64,000 bases of DNA from Nonomuraea jiangxiensis. GTDB lineage: Bacteria > Actinomycetota > Actinomycetes > Streptosporangiales > Streptosporangiaceae. The position numbers and the translations under genes were made by a program. The notes beneath the pieces are model-generated. The model saw only the letters and a program-made list of their open reading frames with translations, had not been told where the DNA came from and made no database searches. Shown piece by piece: positions 9,610 to 18,954 of this stretch; positions within the stretch are counted from its first letter, which is position 1, and the number at the start of each line of letters is the position of its first letter. Location of the stretch: assembly GCF_900099965.1 (NCBI RefSeq), contig NZ_FNDJ01000004.1, forward strand, positions 496,001 to 560,000, read 5' to 3'.

Positions 9610-11208
9610 ATGGAAGTGACAGGTACCACCCCGACCGCACCAGCCGGTCGGCGCGCGTGGATCGGCGTGGCGGTGCTGACGCTGCCCACGCTCCTGACGA
9701 TGATGGACATCAGCGTACTGTTCCTGGCGTTACCGCAGCTGACCACCGACCTCGGGGCGAGCGCGACGCAACAGCTGTGGATCAGCGACATCTACGGATT
9801 CCTGATCGCCGGGTTCCTGGTCACGATGGGCACGCTGGGCGACAGGATCGGCCGGCGCAGGGTGCTGCTGCTCGGCGCGTTCGTGTTCGGGGTGCTGTCG
9901 ATCCTGGCGGCCTTCTCGCCCTCGGCCGAGATGCTGATCGTCTACCGGGCGGTGCTCGGCATCGCGGGCGCGACGATCATGCCGTCCACCCTGGCCCTCA
10001 TCTCGGGCATGTTCGACGACCCCAAGCAGCGGGGCGCCGCGATCGCGGTGTGGTCCTCCGCCCTCACCCTGGGCGTCGCGCTCGGCCCGATCATCGGCGG
10101 CGTGCTCCTGCAGTGGTTCTGGTGGGGCTCGGTGTTCCTCATCGCCGTGCCCATCATGCTGCTCCTGCTGGTGACGGGGCCGGCGCTGCTGCCGGAGTCC
10201 AAGAACCCGCAGTCCGGCCGGCTGGACCCGTTCAGCGTGGTCCTCTCACTGGCGGCGATCCTGCCGTTCATCTACGGGTTCAAGGAGGTCGCCAGGGTCG
10301 GCTGGGAGGTCACGCCGGTGCTCATCGCGCTGGCCGGCGTGCTCTTCGGCGTGGTGTTCGCGGTGCGCCAGCGCAAGCTGGCCAATCCGCTGCTCGACCT
10401 GAGCCTGTTCCGGGTTCGCGCGGTGGGCGGCGCCCTGCTGCTGGGCCTGCTGATCGCCGGCGTCCAAGGCGGCAGCGGGTTCTACATGTCCCAGTTCCTG
10501 CAGATGGTCAAGGGCCTGACCCCGCTGCAGACCGGCCTGTGGATCCTGGTGCCGGTCTTCGCCCTGCTCATCGGTATCGGTGTGAGCCAGGGCGTGGCGC
10601 AGAAGGTCCGTCCCGCGTACGTGCTGGCGGGCGGCATGGTCATCGCCGCGATCGGCATGGGCCTGCTGACGCAGCTCAGCGTCGCCTCCGGGCTGTCGTA
10701 CCTGCTGCTCGGCTTCGCCGTCGTCTACTTCGGCGTCGCCCCCGTGGGCCCGCTGGTCGGCCAGCTGGTCGTGCCTTCGGCGCCGCCCGAGAAGGCGGGC
10801 TCGGCCGCGTCCCTGCAGTCCACCAGCGGCGAGCTCGGCGTGGCGCTCGGCATCGCCCTCATGGGCAGCATCGGCATGGCCGCCTACCGCGGTGACGTCA
10901 CCGTCCCCGCGGAGATCGCCGGCACGCCGGCCGGGCAGGTCGCCGGCGAGACCGTCGCCGGCGCGCTGAGCGTCGCCCAGACGCTGCCCGCCACGGTCGG
11001 GCGCGCGCTCGTGGACTCCGCCCGCGCGGCTTTCACCTCCGGGCTGGTCGTCACGGCCGCGGTGTGCACGGTCGCCTTCGCCCTGCTCGCGGTGCTCGCC
11101 GTCGTCATGCTGCGGCAGCTTCCGCCGATGGGCGCTGCCAGGGAGGCCGCGCAGGCGCAGGCCAAGGCGCAGGCGGTGCAGGAGGAGCAGCCGACACCGG
11201 CTTCCTGA
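9610..11208 (+). CDS. MFS drug exporter, 14-TM (QacA/EmrB, DHA2 family)
   Basis: A 532-aa integral membrane protein with about 14 hydrophobic spans. The loop 2-3 motif GDRIGRRRVLL and the motif C-like ALGPIIGG are typical of proton-driven multidrug exporters. The C-terminus is Ala/Gln-rich and cytoplasmic. AGGAGG lies only 3 bp before the chosen ATG; a GTG two codons further (9616) would have better spacing and could be the real start. Residue 41 is a TTA codon (9730-9732), which suggests bldA-dependent expression. Enediyne clusters commonly carry such a pump (SgcB type), so export and self-resistance is the likely role. Confidence 0.85.
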   Translation: MEVTGTTPTAPAGRRAWIGVAVLTLPTLLTMMDISVLFLALPQLTTDLGASATQQLWISDIYGFLIAGFLVTMGTLGDRIGRRRVLLLGAFVFGVLSILAAFSPSAEMLIVYRAVLGIAGATIMPSTLALISGMFDDPKQRGAAIAVWSSALTLGVALGPIIGGVLLQWFWWGSVFLIAVPIMLLLLVTGPALLPESKNPQSGRLDPFSVVLSLAAILPFIYGFKEVARVGWEVTPVLIALAGVLFGVVFAVRQRKLANPLLDLSLFRVRAVGGALLLGLLIAGVQGGSGFYMSQFLQMVKGLTPLQTGLWILVPVFALLIGIGVSQGVAQKVRPAYVLAGGMVIAAIGMGLLTQLSVASGLSYLLLGFAVVYFGVAPVGPLVGQLVVPSAPPEKAGSAASLQSTSGELGVALGIALMGSIGMAAYRGDVTVPAEIAGTPAGQVAGETVAGALSVAQTLPATVGRALVDSARAAFTSGLVVTAAVCTVAFALLAVLAVVMLRQLPPMGAAREAAQAQAKAQAVQEEQPTPAS

Positions 11209-11278
11209 CGCCTGCCCCCAGAGAGTGGTGGCCCGGCCGTCCGGCCGGGCCACCCGTGTCATGTCCCAGGGAGGATCG

Positions 11279-12454
11279 ATGGCCAACATGATCAATGTCT
11301 TCCAGCCCGCGCTCGGGGAGCGGGAACTGGCGGCCGTGCGGGAGGTGTTCGAGAGCAACTGGATCGGCCGCGGCGCGCGGACGGACGAGTTCGAGACGGG
11401 GTTCGCGCGCCACCTCGGCGTCGGCCGGCAGCACGTCACGTCCACCAACTCCTGCACCGAGGCGACGTTCATCGCGATGGAGCTGGCCGGGGTCGGCCTG
11501 GGCGACGAGGTGGTCCTGCCGACGGTGGCCTTCGTCGGCTCGGGCAACGCCATCGCCGCGAGCGGCGCGCGGCCGGTGTTCTGCGACGTCGACCCGCGTA
11601 CGCTGAACCCCACCGTCGCCCACGTCGAGGCCGTGCTGACGCCGCGTACGAAGGCGGTGCTCATCCTGCACTACGGCGGCTACCCGGGCGACGTCGTGGC
11701 GATCGCCGACCTGTGCGCCGAGCGCGGGATCCTGCTGATCGAGGACGCGGCCATCGCCATCGCCTCCCGCGTGGACGGCCGGCCCTGCGGGACGTTCGGG
11801 GACATGGGGGTGTGGAGTTTCGACCACGGCAAGATCGTCGTGACCGTGGACGGCGGGATGCTCTACGTCCGCGACCCGGAGCTGGCGGCCCGCGCGCCCA
11901 AGCTGGCCTACCTGGGCATGGAGCAGAAGAGCGGATATGACCAGGCGCTGCGTGCCCGCACCCGGTGGTGGGACTTCGAGGTCACCTCCTTCTCCAGGCG
12001 CTCGGTCACCAACGACGTGCTCGCGGCCGTGGGCAACGTCCAGCTGAGCCGCCTGCCGGAGTTCATCGCCCGCAGGCGCGAGATCGCCAGGCGCTACGAC
12101 GAGGGCCTGGCCGGGCTCGACGGCCTGCTGTGCCCGCCGCCGTTGCCGGCCGGGCACGAGTCGTCGTACTACATGTACTGGGTGCAGTTCGAGGGCGGCG
12201 TCAGGGACGAGGTCGCCCGTGACCTCTACGAGCGCGGCATCTACTCCACCTTCCGCTATCCGCTGCTGCACCAGGTGGCGGCGTACGGGTCGGAGGCCGT
12301 GCTGCCCGGCGCCGAGGCCGCGGCGGCCGCCACGCTGCTGCTGCCGATGCACCAGGCGCTGACCGACGCCGACGTCGATCGGGTCATCGAGGCGGTACGC
12401 GACCGCGTGAGCGGGCGCAGGCGCGAGAGGATCCTGGCCCTGAAGGCGGTGTGA
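11279..12454 (+). CDS. DegT/DnrJ/EryC1/StrS sugar aminotransferase (PLP)
   Basis: A 391-aa fold-type I PLP enzyme. Seen: TNSCTEA (phosphate loop), DEVVLPTVAFV, LIEDAA (PLP ring Asp) and WSFDHGKIVVTVDGG, which carries the Schiff-base Lys followed by the family GG. The start ATG has GGGAGG upstream. The family transfers an amino group from Glu or Gln to a keto-sugar nucleotide. With the NDP-glucose dehydrogenase, decarboxylase and C-methyltransferase on the opposite strand it fits a 4-amino-pentose pathway as in madurosamine or the calicheamicin aminopentose (CalS13 type). It ends convergent to the sugar C-methyltransferase across a strong shared terminator. Confidence 0.88.
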   Translation: MANMINVFQPALGERELAAVREVFESNWIGRGARTDEFETGFARHLGVGRQHVTSTNSCTEATFIAMELAGVGLGDEVVLPTVAFVGSGNAIAASGARPVFCDVDPRTLNPTVAHVEAVLTPRTKAVLILHYGGYPGDVVAIADLCAERGILLIEDAAIAIASRVDGRPCGTFGDMGVWSFDHGKIVVTVDGGMLYVRDPELAARAPKLAYLGMEQKSGYDQALRARTRWWDFEVTSFSRRSVTNDVLAAVGNVQLSRLPEFIARRREIARRYDEGLAGLDGLLCPPPLPAGHESSYYMYWVQFEGGVRDEVARDLYERGIYSTFRYPLLHQVAAYGSEAVLPGAEAAAAATLLLPMHQALTDADVDRVIEAVRDRVSGRRRERILALKAV

Positions 12455-12459
12455 CCGCA

Positions 12460-12513
12460 GCACGCACGATTCAGGGTGCCCCTCCCAGAAGGGGCACCCT
12501 GAAGTGTGCGTGC
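12460..12513. terminator. bidirectional terminator between aminotransferase and sugar C-methyltransferase
   Basis: A perfect 13-bp inverted repeat (12471-12483 with 12490-12502, arm TCAGGGTGCCCCT) with a 6-nt loop. It is extended by an 8-bp outer stem (12460-12467 with 12506-12513) across a 3-nt internal loop. It lies between convergent stops at 12454 and 12521 and should work in both directions. Confidence 0.8.
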
Positions 12514-12520
12514 TGGTGCG

Positions 12521-13741
12521 TCAGATGACGCGGACCTCCGGCGCGTACAGGATCCAGCGGCCGCCGGCCGCCTGGAACTCCTGCTCCTTGGCCATGATCT
12601 CCTCGGCGTGGTTCCAGGCGAACAGCAGGGCGTAGTCCGGGTACGGGTCGCTGAACGCGTGTGGCGCCCGCACCGGCAGGTGCGACCCTGGGACGAGCAG
12701 CCCCTGCTTGGACGGGGTGGAGTCGACCACGAACGGCACCAGGTCCGTCCCGATCCCGAAGTAGTTGGTGACCGTCGTGGCCTTGCCCGGCGCGCCGTAC
12801 CCGACCACGCTCCGCCCGTCCGCGCGGAGCCCGCGCAGCAGCGCGAGGAGCTCGTCCTTGACGCCCTCCACCGTCCGCCGGAAACGGTCGAGGGTCTCCG
12901 GCTCCGACAGCCCGCGCGCGGCCTCGTCGGCGAGCAGCGAGGCGATGGCCGGCGCGGGGACACGGGCGCCCGCCCTGGCCAGCGTGTAGCGGATCTCGCC
13001 GCCGTGCAGCGGGATGTGCTCGGCGTCGACCAGTTCGAACCCGAACCGCTCCGCCATCGCCCGCACCGAGGCCACGCTGAAGTAGAAGACGTGCTCGTCG
13101 TAGATCTGGTCGAACGCGGTCCGCTCGACGATGGTGCCCAGGTACGGCTCCTCGAACACGAACACGCCGCCGGGCGACAGCAGTTCGTCCACGCCGCGGA
13201 GCACCGAGCCGATGTGCGCGATGTGGCAGATCGTGTTGGCGCCGAAGACGACGTCGGCCGCGCCGTGCTCGGCACGGACGGCGGCGGCGGTGGTCTCGTC
13301 GAAGAACCGGGTCAGCACCTTCACGCCCTTGGCCCGGGCCAGCTCGGCCACGTTCGTCGACGGCTCGACGCCCAGATGACGCACGCCCGCCTCGGCGATC
13401 GCCGACAACATCACGCCGTCGTTGCAGCCGATCTCGACGACGAACGGATCGGGGCCGGTGAGCTCGGTGTCCAGGAAGCGCCGGGCGTTCTGCTCGAAAT
13501 GCTGCCGATGGCCGGCGGACCCGGAGGCGTGGTACCGGTAGGCGCCGTGGTAGCGCAGCTCCTGCGGCACCTCCTCGATCAGCTGCACCATCGCGCACCG
13601 CCCGCACACGCCGACGGCGAGCCGGAAGAAGAACTCCCGGTCCGCCTCCTCCGGCGTGAGGAAGCCGTTGGCCGTCGGCTGCCGTCCCAGATCGACGAAC
13701 TCCCGCACCTCACCGCCACAAACCCGGCAGTCGGTTCTCAT
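12521..13741 (-). CDS. NDP-sugar 3-C-methyltransferase (TylC3/EvaC/TcaB9 family)
   Basis: 406 aa, full family length. The N-terminal zinc-binding domain has CRVCGG and CGRC. The SAM-binding core has VVEIGCNDGV. The C-terminal domain ends in GGRWILYAPEVRVI. Active-site residues match TcaB9 with a constant offset of 8: Tyr68, His173, Tyr214, Glu216 and His217 (in QIYDEH), so it should be catalytically competent. The family puts a methyl on C3 of a 4-keto sugar nucleotide. It is 14 bp downstream of the alcohol dehydrogenase gene in the same operon. Together with the pentose genes it argues for a 3-C-methyl-4-amino-pentose. Confidence 0.9.
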   Translation of the reverse strand: MRTDCRVCGGEVREFVDLGRQPTANGFLTPEEADREFFFRLAVGVCGRCAMVQLIEEVPQELRYHGAYRYHASGSAGHRQHFEQNARRFLDTELTGPDPFVVEIGCNDGVMLSAIAEAGVRHLGVEPSTNVAELARAKGVKVLTRFFDETTAAAVRAEHGAADVVFGANTICHIAHIGSVLRGVDELLSPGGVFVFEEPYLGTIVERTAFDQIYDEHVFYFSVASVRAMAERFGFELVDAEHIPLHGGEIRYTLARAGARVPAPAIASLLADEAARGLSEPETLDRFRRTVEGVKDELLALLRGLRADGRSVVGYGAPGKATTVTNYFGIGTDLVPFVVDSTPSKQGLLVPGSHLPVRAPHAFSDPYPDYALLFAWNHAEEIMAKEQEFQAAGGRWILYAPEVRVI

Positions 13742-13755
13742 GGCATTTCCGCCTA

Positions 13756-14778
13756 TCAGTAGGTAACGACGGCCTTGAACCGGACCTCACCCTTGGCCAC
13801 CTTGTCCAGCGCGTCGGCGACCTGCTCCTTGGCGAACACCTCCACCTTCGGCGTCACCTTCCCCGAGGCGACGACGCGCAGCGCCTGCTCCAGGAAGCCG
13901 GGACCGTCATGGGTGGCGCCGAGCACCTGCTGCCCCTGCGCGAAGAACGGCCTGGCCAGGTCCGGCGGGATCGTGAACGGTTCCAGGCCGTCGATCCCGG
14001 CCAGCACGATCCGGCCGCCGAGGCGGAGCCCGCGCAGGCTGTCGGTGGCGGCGGCGTACGAGGGGCCCGTCACGAGGATCACGTCGGCGCCGCCGGCGGC
14101 GAGCAGCTCCTCCCCGCTGCCCACGACGAGGTCGGCGCCGAGTTCACGCGCGACCGCGTGCTTGTCGGGGGAGCGGGTGATGGCCACGGTCTCGAATCCC
14201 GCGGCCGCCGAGAACTGCAGCGCGAAATGCCCGAGCCCGCCGACGCCGAGGACGGCGACCCGCTCGTGAGGTCGCGGGGCGCCCTTGCTGAAGGCGCACC
14301 AGGCCGTGTAGCCGGCGCACAGCACCGGCGCGGCGAGCTCGAAGTCCAGGCCGTCGGGGAGCAGCACCGTGGCGTCCGCGGGCGCCACCAGGTATTCGGC
14401 GTGCCCGCCCGGCACGGTGAGACCCGTCATCGCGGGTGCCGCGCAGCGGAAGGCCGCCTGGCCGGAGACCGGCAGTCCCAGCGCGCAGTAGTCGCACCGG
14501 CCGCAGGTCCCCTGGATCCAGGTGACGCCGACCCGGTCCCCGGTCCGGCGCGCGGTGACGCCCGCGCCCACCTCCACGACCTCGCCGGCCGGTTCGTGCC
14601 CGATGACGGCGGGGCTGAAGGCGGGGAACGGGATGATGCCCCGCGAGATCAGCACGTCGTTGTAGCAGATCCCGGACGCGCGGACCCTGATCAGCACTTC
14701 CCCCGGTCCGGGCCGGGGCGTGGGGATTTCGCGCAGCTCCCACGCGGTGTTGACCTCCGGGATGACAGCAGCCTGCAT
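13756..14778 (-). CDS. zinc-dependent alcohol dehydrogenase (MDR superfamily)
   Basis: 340 aa. The catalytic zinc ligands are in ASGICYND and IGHEPAGE, the structural-zinc loop is GTCGRCDYC with a later Cys, and the nucleotide-binding motif is VLGVGGLGH near residue 175. It starts at ATG with AAGGTGG upstream. The substrate is not evident; position between the decarboxylase-like SDR and the C-methyltransferase suggests oxidation or reduction of a sugar or tailoring intermediate, but a general alcohol dehydrogenase role is possible. Confidence 0.8.
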   Translation of the reverse strand: MQAAVIPEVNTAWELREIPTPRPGPGEVLIRVRASGICYNDVLISRGIIPFPAFSPAVIGHEPAGEVVEVGAGVTARRTGDRVGVTWIQGTCGRCDYCALGLPVSGQAAFRCAAPAMTGLTVPGGHAEYLVAPADATVLLPDGLDFELAAPVLCAGYTAWCAFSKGAPRPHERVAVLGVGGLGHFALQFSAAAGFETVAITRSPDKHAVARELGADLVVGSGEELLAAGGADVILVTGPSYAAATDSLRGLRLGGRIVLAGIDGLEPFTIPPDLARPFFAQGQQVLGATHDGPGFLEQALRVVASGKVTPKVEVFAKEQVADALDKVAKGEVRFKAVVTY

Positions 14779-14985
14779 GCCCAACCACCTTCGCGAAGCG
14801 GGGATCCGGATGCGGCGCGGGTGCCCCCCACCTGCCGCACGCCGGAGAACCGGTGTACGGCGAGGCCGCCCCACCCTGCCGCATCTGCATCCTCACATCG
14901 GCGCGGTGGCCGTCACATCTCCTGGGTTGCGCTGTCGGAGGCCAGGTCAGGACGCATGCGCTGCTGCTCGCCGCCACGGGCCCGG

Positions 14986-15966
14986 TCAGGAGGTGCCGCT
15001 GTCGGGCAGGTCGAGCCACCACGGGCTGGAGCGCGCCCACTCGACGGTCTTGATCAGCCCGTCGCGCAGCTCGGTCGGGCAGTCCCAGCCCAGCATCCGG
15101 CGGGCCTTGGCGTTGTCGGGTACGCGGCGGGACAGGTCCTCGTAGGCGGACCCGAGCCGTTCCCCGGTGTCGACCTGGACGTCGGCCACCTCCGACCCCG
15201 TCAGCTCGGCGATCAGCCTGACGACCTCGCCCACCGTGGTCTCCGCCATGCTGCCGAGGTTGAACGACTCGCCGACCGCCTCGGGACGGGTGCCGGCCAG
15301 GATGGTGCCGTCGATGGCGTCGTCGACGAAGGTGAAGCAGCGTGTCTGCACGCCCCGGTCGTACACCACCATGGGCCGCCGGTTGAGCGCTCGGTGGATC
15401 GACCGGCTGACGATGTAGGCGGGGCGCTGGCGGGGGCCGTACACGTTGAAGTAGCGCACGATCGTCGCCGCCAGCCCGTGCTGGCGGGCGAAGGCGAACG
15501 TCAGGTGCTCGGCCAGCGCCTTGCCGGAGGAGTAGGACCAGCGGTCGGCCGAGGTGGGGCCGAGCACCCGGTCGCTGTCCTCGCGCCACGGCACGGCGGG
15601 GTTCTTGCCGAAGACCTCGCTGGTGCTGCTCAGCACGACCTTGGAGCCGGTACGGTGGGCTCGCTCCAGCACGTTCCTGGTGCCCGTGAAGTTGATGTCG
15701 ATGACGTCCATCGGCCTGGCCAGATACTGGTCCACGCCGACCACGGCGGCCAGGTGGTAGACCACGTCCACGCCCGCGCCGATGGCCTCGGCGAGCTTCG
15801 CCGGGTCGCGTACGTCGCCCTCGACGAACCTGGCGTGCTCCCTGGCCAGCGGCTCCGACGGCGGCGCGCCGTCGAATACGGTGACCTCGTCGCCCCGGGC
15901 GATGAGCCGCTCCACGAGGTGGCTGCCGACGAAGCCGCTCCCGCCCGTGACCACCGCCCGGCTCAT
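14986..15966 (-). CDS. NDP-sugar epimerase/decarboxylase (extended SDR; NDP-glucuronate decarboxylase-like)
   Basis: A 326-aa extended SDR. GGSGFVGSH binds NAD, SSTSEVFG supplies the Ser/Thr and Glu, and YSSGKALAE is the YxxxK pair, so the catalytic set is intact. ATG overlaps the stop of the dehydrogenase gene (ATGA), so the two are co-translated. A dehydrogenase followed by this type of SDR is the CalS8/CalS9 arrangement: NDP-glucose to NDP-glucuronate to a decarboxylated (keto)pentose. A plain 4-epimerase is the alternative. Confidence 0.82.
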   Translation of the reverse strand: MSRAVVTGGSGFVGSHLVERLIARGDEVTVFDGAPPSEPLAREHARFVEGDVRDPAKLAEAIGAGVDVVYHLAAVVGVDQYLARPMDVIDINFTGTRNVLERAHRTGSKVVLSSTSEVFGKNPAVPWREDSDRVLGPTSADRWSYSSGKALAEHLTFAFARQHGLAATIVRYFNVYGPRQRPAYIVSRSIHRALNRRPMVVYDRGVQTRCFTFVDDAIDGTILAGTRPEAVGESFNLGSMAETTVGEVVRLIAELTGSEVADVQVDTGERLGSAYEDLSRRVPDNAKARRMLGWDCPTELRDGLIKTVEWARSSPWWLDLPDSGTS

Positions 15967-17357
15967 GCCGCCACCTCCGTGAGGCGCGTGGCCACCGGCA
16001 GCTCGCGGAGGTCGAGGTCGCGGTCGAGACCGGCCAGCGAGTCCCCCCTGCCGATCCCCCGGTAGCGGTAGCCCAGCCGGCGCAACTCGTCGATCTTCTC
16101 CTTGGAGTAGTAGGCCCGGCCGTCCAGCACCAGGCACGTGTCCGCGACCGGCAGCATCGAGAAGTCGATGTCCTGGAACTCCCGGTGCAGGGCCAGGAGG
16201 GCGACGCAGTCGGCGCCGCGGGTGGCTTCGGCCAGGGTTTCGGCGGGCTTCGTGCCGAACAGGTCCTCGGCGCGTACGGGGTCCACGAGCGGGTCGAAGA
16301 TGCGTACGTCGACGCCGGCCCGCCGCAGCGCCGTCACGACGCCCACCGTCGGAGTGGCCCGCAGGTCACCGGTGTTGTTCTTGAACGCCAGGCCGAGCAC
16401 GGCCACCTTCGAGGACGCCGGGTCCTTGCCCGCGCGGGCCAGCTCCTTGAGGATCAGCTCCGCCGTGTACTCGGGCATGCCCGCGTTGACCTCGCGGCCG
16501 GCCGAGGCGGTCAGGATGTCCACGCCGCGTCGGCGGGCGGAGCGCCACACCATCCACGGGTCCTTGGTCAGGCAGGATCCGCCCACGCCGACGCTGGGCA
16601 GCAGGATGTTGACCTTGCCCTTGCCCTTCGGGATCGTGTTGGCGGCGGAGATGACGTCCAGGACGTCCACGCCGTACAGGGCACAGAACTTGGCCAGCTC
16701 GTTGGCCAGGGCGATGTTGAGGTCGATCCACCAGTTGTCGGCGAGCTTGACGATCTCGGCGGACTCCAGCGAGTCCAGCGGGATCACCTGGACCTCCAGG
16801 GCACGCCGCCAGAACGCCGCGGCGTCCCGCGCGCTGTCCTCGCCGAGGCCGCCCGCGACGATCGGGAACGTACGCAGCTCGTGCAGGGCGGTGCCCTCGG
16901 CGAGCCGTTCAGGCGTGAAGGCGAGCCCGAAATCGACCCCACCGGTCAGGCCGCCGGACTCCAGCAGCGGCAGCACGACGTCACGGGTGGTGCCCGGCGG
17001 CACGGTGCTCTTGAGCACCACCAGCTGGCCGCGGCGGATGTGGCGGCTCAGCCCCTGGCAGGCGGCGCGCAGCTGGTCGTCGGCCAGGGACCCGTCGTCG
17101 CGGATCGGGGTGCCGACCGTGATCAGCACGACGTCGGCGCCGGCGGTCTCGGCCGCGTCGGTGGTGACGCGCAGCCGTCCCGCCGCCATCCCGCGGAAGA
17201 TCATCTCGGGCAGCCCGTGCTCGTGGAACCGGCAGTGCCCGGCTTGCAGCTCGTCGATCAGCCTGGGGTCGGTGTCCACCCCGACGACGTCGAAGCCGCG
17301 ATCGGCCAGCGTCGCCGCGATGCACGAACCGACATAACCGAAACCGATGACCGCCAC
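15963..17357 (-). CDS. NDP-glucose 6-dehydrogenase (UDP/TDP-glucose dehydrogenase, CalS8 type)
   Basis: 464 aa from GTG at 17357 (VAVIGFGYVGS, with GGGAG 9 bp upstream); an upstream in-frame ATG at 17438 would add a non-conserved tail. NAD-binding GFGYVGS lies at the N-terminus, STVPPGTT and FTPERLAEG follow, and the catalytic Cys is in GGSCLTKDP near residue 265. A C-terminal Rossmann domain has AVLGLAFK. It oxidises an NDP-glucose twice to the NDP-glucuronate, the entry step to pentoses. In calicheamicin the equivalent prefers TDP-glucose, so the nucleotide here is open. It is the first gene of the sugar operon. Confidence 0.9.
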   Translation of the reverse strand: MAVIGFGYVGSCIAATLADRGFDVVGVDTDPRLIDELQAGHCRFHEHGLPEMIFRGMAAGRLRVTTDAAETAGADVVLITVGTPIRDDGSLADDQLRAACQGLSRHIRRGQLVVLKSTVPPGTTRDVVLPLLESGGLTGGVDFGLAFTPERLAEGTALHELRTFPIVAGGLGEDSARDAAAFWRRALEVQVIPLDSLESAEIVKLADNWWIDLNIALANELAKFCALYGVDVLDVISAANTIPKGKGKVNILLPSVGVGGSCLTKDPWMVWRSARRRGVDILTASAGREVNAGMPEYTAELILKELARAGKDPASSKVAVLGLAFKNNTGDLRATPTVGVVTALRRAGVDVRIFDPLVDPVRAEDLFGTKPAETLAEATRGADCVALLALHREFQDIDFSMLPVADTCLVLDGRAYYSKEKIDELRRLGYRYRGIGRGDSLAGLDRDLDLRELPVATRLTEVAA

Positions 17358-17573
17358 TTTGAGGTTCTCCCGGTCCGGTAAGAAACGCGGCGGCGAGTAC
17401 GACGGCAATGGGCGGAGTCTGGCGGCTGAAGGTTGCATTGATCGGCTCTTTCCCGGGTCGTTGGACTCTTTTCACGACCACTGTGCGGGGCGCGGCGAGC
17501 CGCGAACCAGACGAGCCGGATTCAGAAAGTTGCCGGTGGAGGGCCGCTTCCTGTCATGCGCCTGCCGGCGCTG

Positions 17574-18110
17574 TCATGCGCCTTCCTGCGGTGGGACGGT
17601 GAGGAGGCGGAGCAGGGCCGCCAGCGTGGTGCCCTCGGAGACGTCGCCCCGGTCGATGAGGTCGTGCAGGTCGCGGATCGGCACCCAGGCGATGCGCTCG
17701 GCCTCGAACCCGTCCACCGGCGGGCCGGCGTACGTGGCCGAATCCACCCGGAACACGTGGTGCCTGATGGTGGACAGCCCCGGCAAGGGACGCAGGCGGA
17801 TGAACGGGAGCAGCGGCGCGGCGGCCCGCCAGCCGGTCTCCTCCTCCAGCTCCCTGGCGGCGGCGTCGGCCGGGTCCTCACCGGTCTCGATCCCGCCGCC
17901 CGGCAGCTCCCATCCCCAGCTGTCGGTGATGAAGCGGTGCCGCCACATCATCAGGACGCGGCCCCGGTCGAGGGCCAGCGCGGAGGCGCCGTCACGGCTC
18001 CTGATCACCCGGTGGTCCAGGCGGCCCTCGCCCGCGCTCACGTCGGCGGCGAGGAGGTGCACCCATCGGTCGTGGTACAGGGTTCGCTCGGAGTTGACGG
18101 TCCACCGCAT
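17574..18110 (-). CDS. Nudix hydrolase
   Basis: 178 aa. A complete Nudix box is present (GGGIETGEDPADAAAREL followed by EEETGW). The form is that of ADP-ribose or NDP-sugar pyrophosphatases of about 180 aa. It lies about 215 bp upstream of the sugar operon on the same strand. It may hydrolyse nucleotide sugars or be a housekeeping gene; nothing in the sequence links it firmly to the pathway. Confidence 0.85.
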   Translation of the reverse strand: MRWTVNSERTLYHDRWVHLLAADVSAGEGRLDHRVIRSRDGASALALDRGRVLMMWRHRFITDSWGWELPGGGIETGEDPADAAARELEEETGWRAAAPLLPFIRLRPLPGLSTIRHHVFRVDSATYAGPPVDGFEAERIAWVPIRDLHDLIDRGDVSEGTTLAALLRLLTVPPQEGA

Positions 18111-18380
18111 GGTGCTCCCTCGATGTGTCGGACGCGTTGCCTCGTATCGTGGTTGATCGCCGGGCCGGCGCGCTACGGGGGATTGTGCGGTGTACCGGTT
18201 TGTACGGATGTGCCGGTCACGTGGCTGCCAGGAACCGGTGCGGGCGGCAGGAATCGGAAAGCCGCGGCAGCTTACTGTCCCCCGTTCCGGTGGCCCGCCG
18301 TGGCCGGGCCGGGCAGAGTGGGTCGCGACCCGAGAGGAGGTTGTTCCCGCAACCCGTTACCCGACCCGAAAGGACCTTCC
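18111..18380. promoter_or_regulatory. divergent intergenic region, Nudix versus VOC gene
   Basis: 270 bp between divergent genes. It must contain both promoters, but I see no convincing box, operator or RNA element. Confidence 0.35.
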
Positions 18381-18785
18381 ATGGAATGGAAGCTGGAAGT
18401 GGTGCCTATTCCCGTCACGGACGTGGAGCGGGCGAAGAAGTTCTACAGCGAGCAGGTCGGCTTCAGCGTCGACCTCGACTCCCAGGTGAGCGAGGACGTA
18501 CGCCTGGTGCAGCTGACGCCTCCGGGCTCGGCCTGTTCGATCCACCTGAACACGGGGATCGCCGGCCCGCCGCCGGGCACGGTGAGGGGCCTGCAGATCG
18601 TCGTACCCGATATCGAGGCAGCCAGGGCCGAGCTGGTGGAACGGCAGGTGGAGGTCAGCCCGGTCCGGCACTACGAGGGCAGCGATCTCGTCGACGGGCC
18701 GGGCGGCAGGTGGAACTCCTTCGTCTTCTTCGACGACCCCGACGGCAACGGCTGGGTTCTGCAGGAGCGTGCCGAAGGGGAGTGA
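18381..18785 (+). CDS. VOC-family protein (glyoxalase/bleomycin-resistance fold)
   Basis: 134 aa. Two beta-alpha-beta modules are seen, from [16 protein letters not shown] and from [15 protein letters not shown], with a C-terminal [14 protein letters not shown] that carries the usual Glu ligand. The ATG has AAAGGA upstream. Single-domain VOC proteins act as dioxygenases, lyases or drug-binding resistance proteins; chromophore binding is attractive here but unproven. Confidence 0.75.
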   Translation: MEWKLEVVPIPVTDVERAKKFYSEQVGFSVDLDSQVSEDVRLVQLTPPGSACSIHLNTGIAGPPPGTVRGLQIVVPDIEAARAELVERQVEVSPVRHYEGSDLVDGPGGRWNSFVFFDDPDGNGWVLQERAEGE

Positions 18786-18954
18786 CGCCCTGCCCCGAGG
18801 GCCTGCCACGGCAACTACAGAGGTGATCGGCCCTCGGACGCCGAGTCATGATGAGGTCATCGACGAGCTCGGGAGCGCTGATGAGAATCGCACACAGGAC
18901 GTGTCCCACCCGCGCGTTGCCGCCCGGCGGCAGCCGGCTTGCGAGTTCCGCATC

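Noticed and set aside
18786..18954. Possible SAM riboswitch before metK
   Set aside because: I looked for SAM-I, SAM-II and SAM-IV style conserved segments; only short chance matches and a small hairpin are present.
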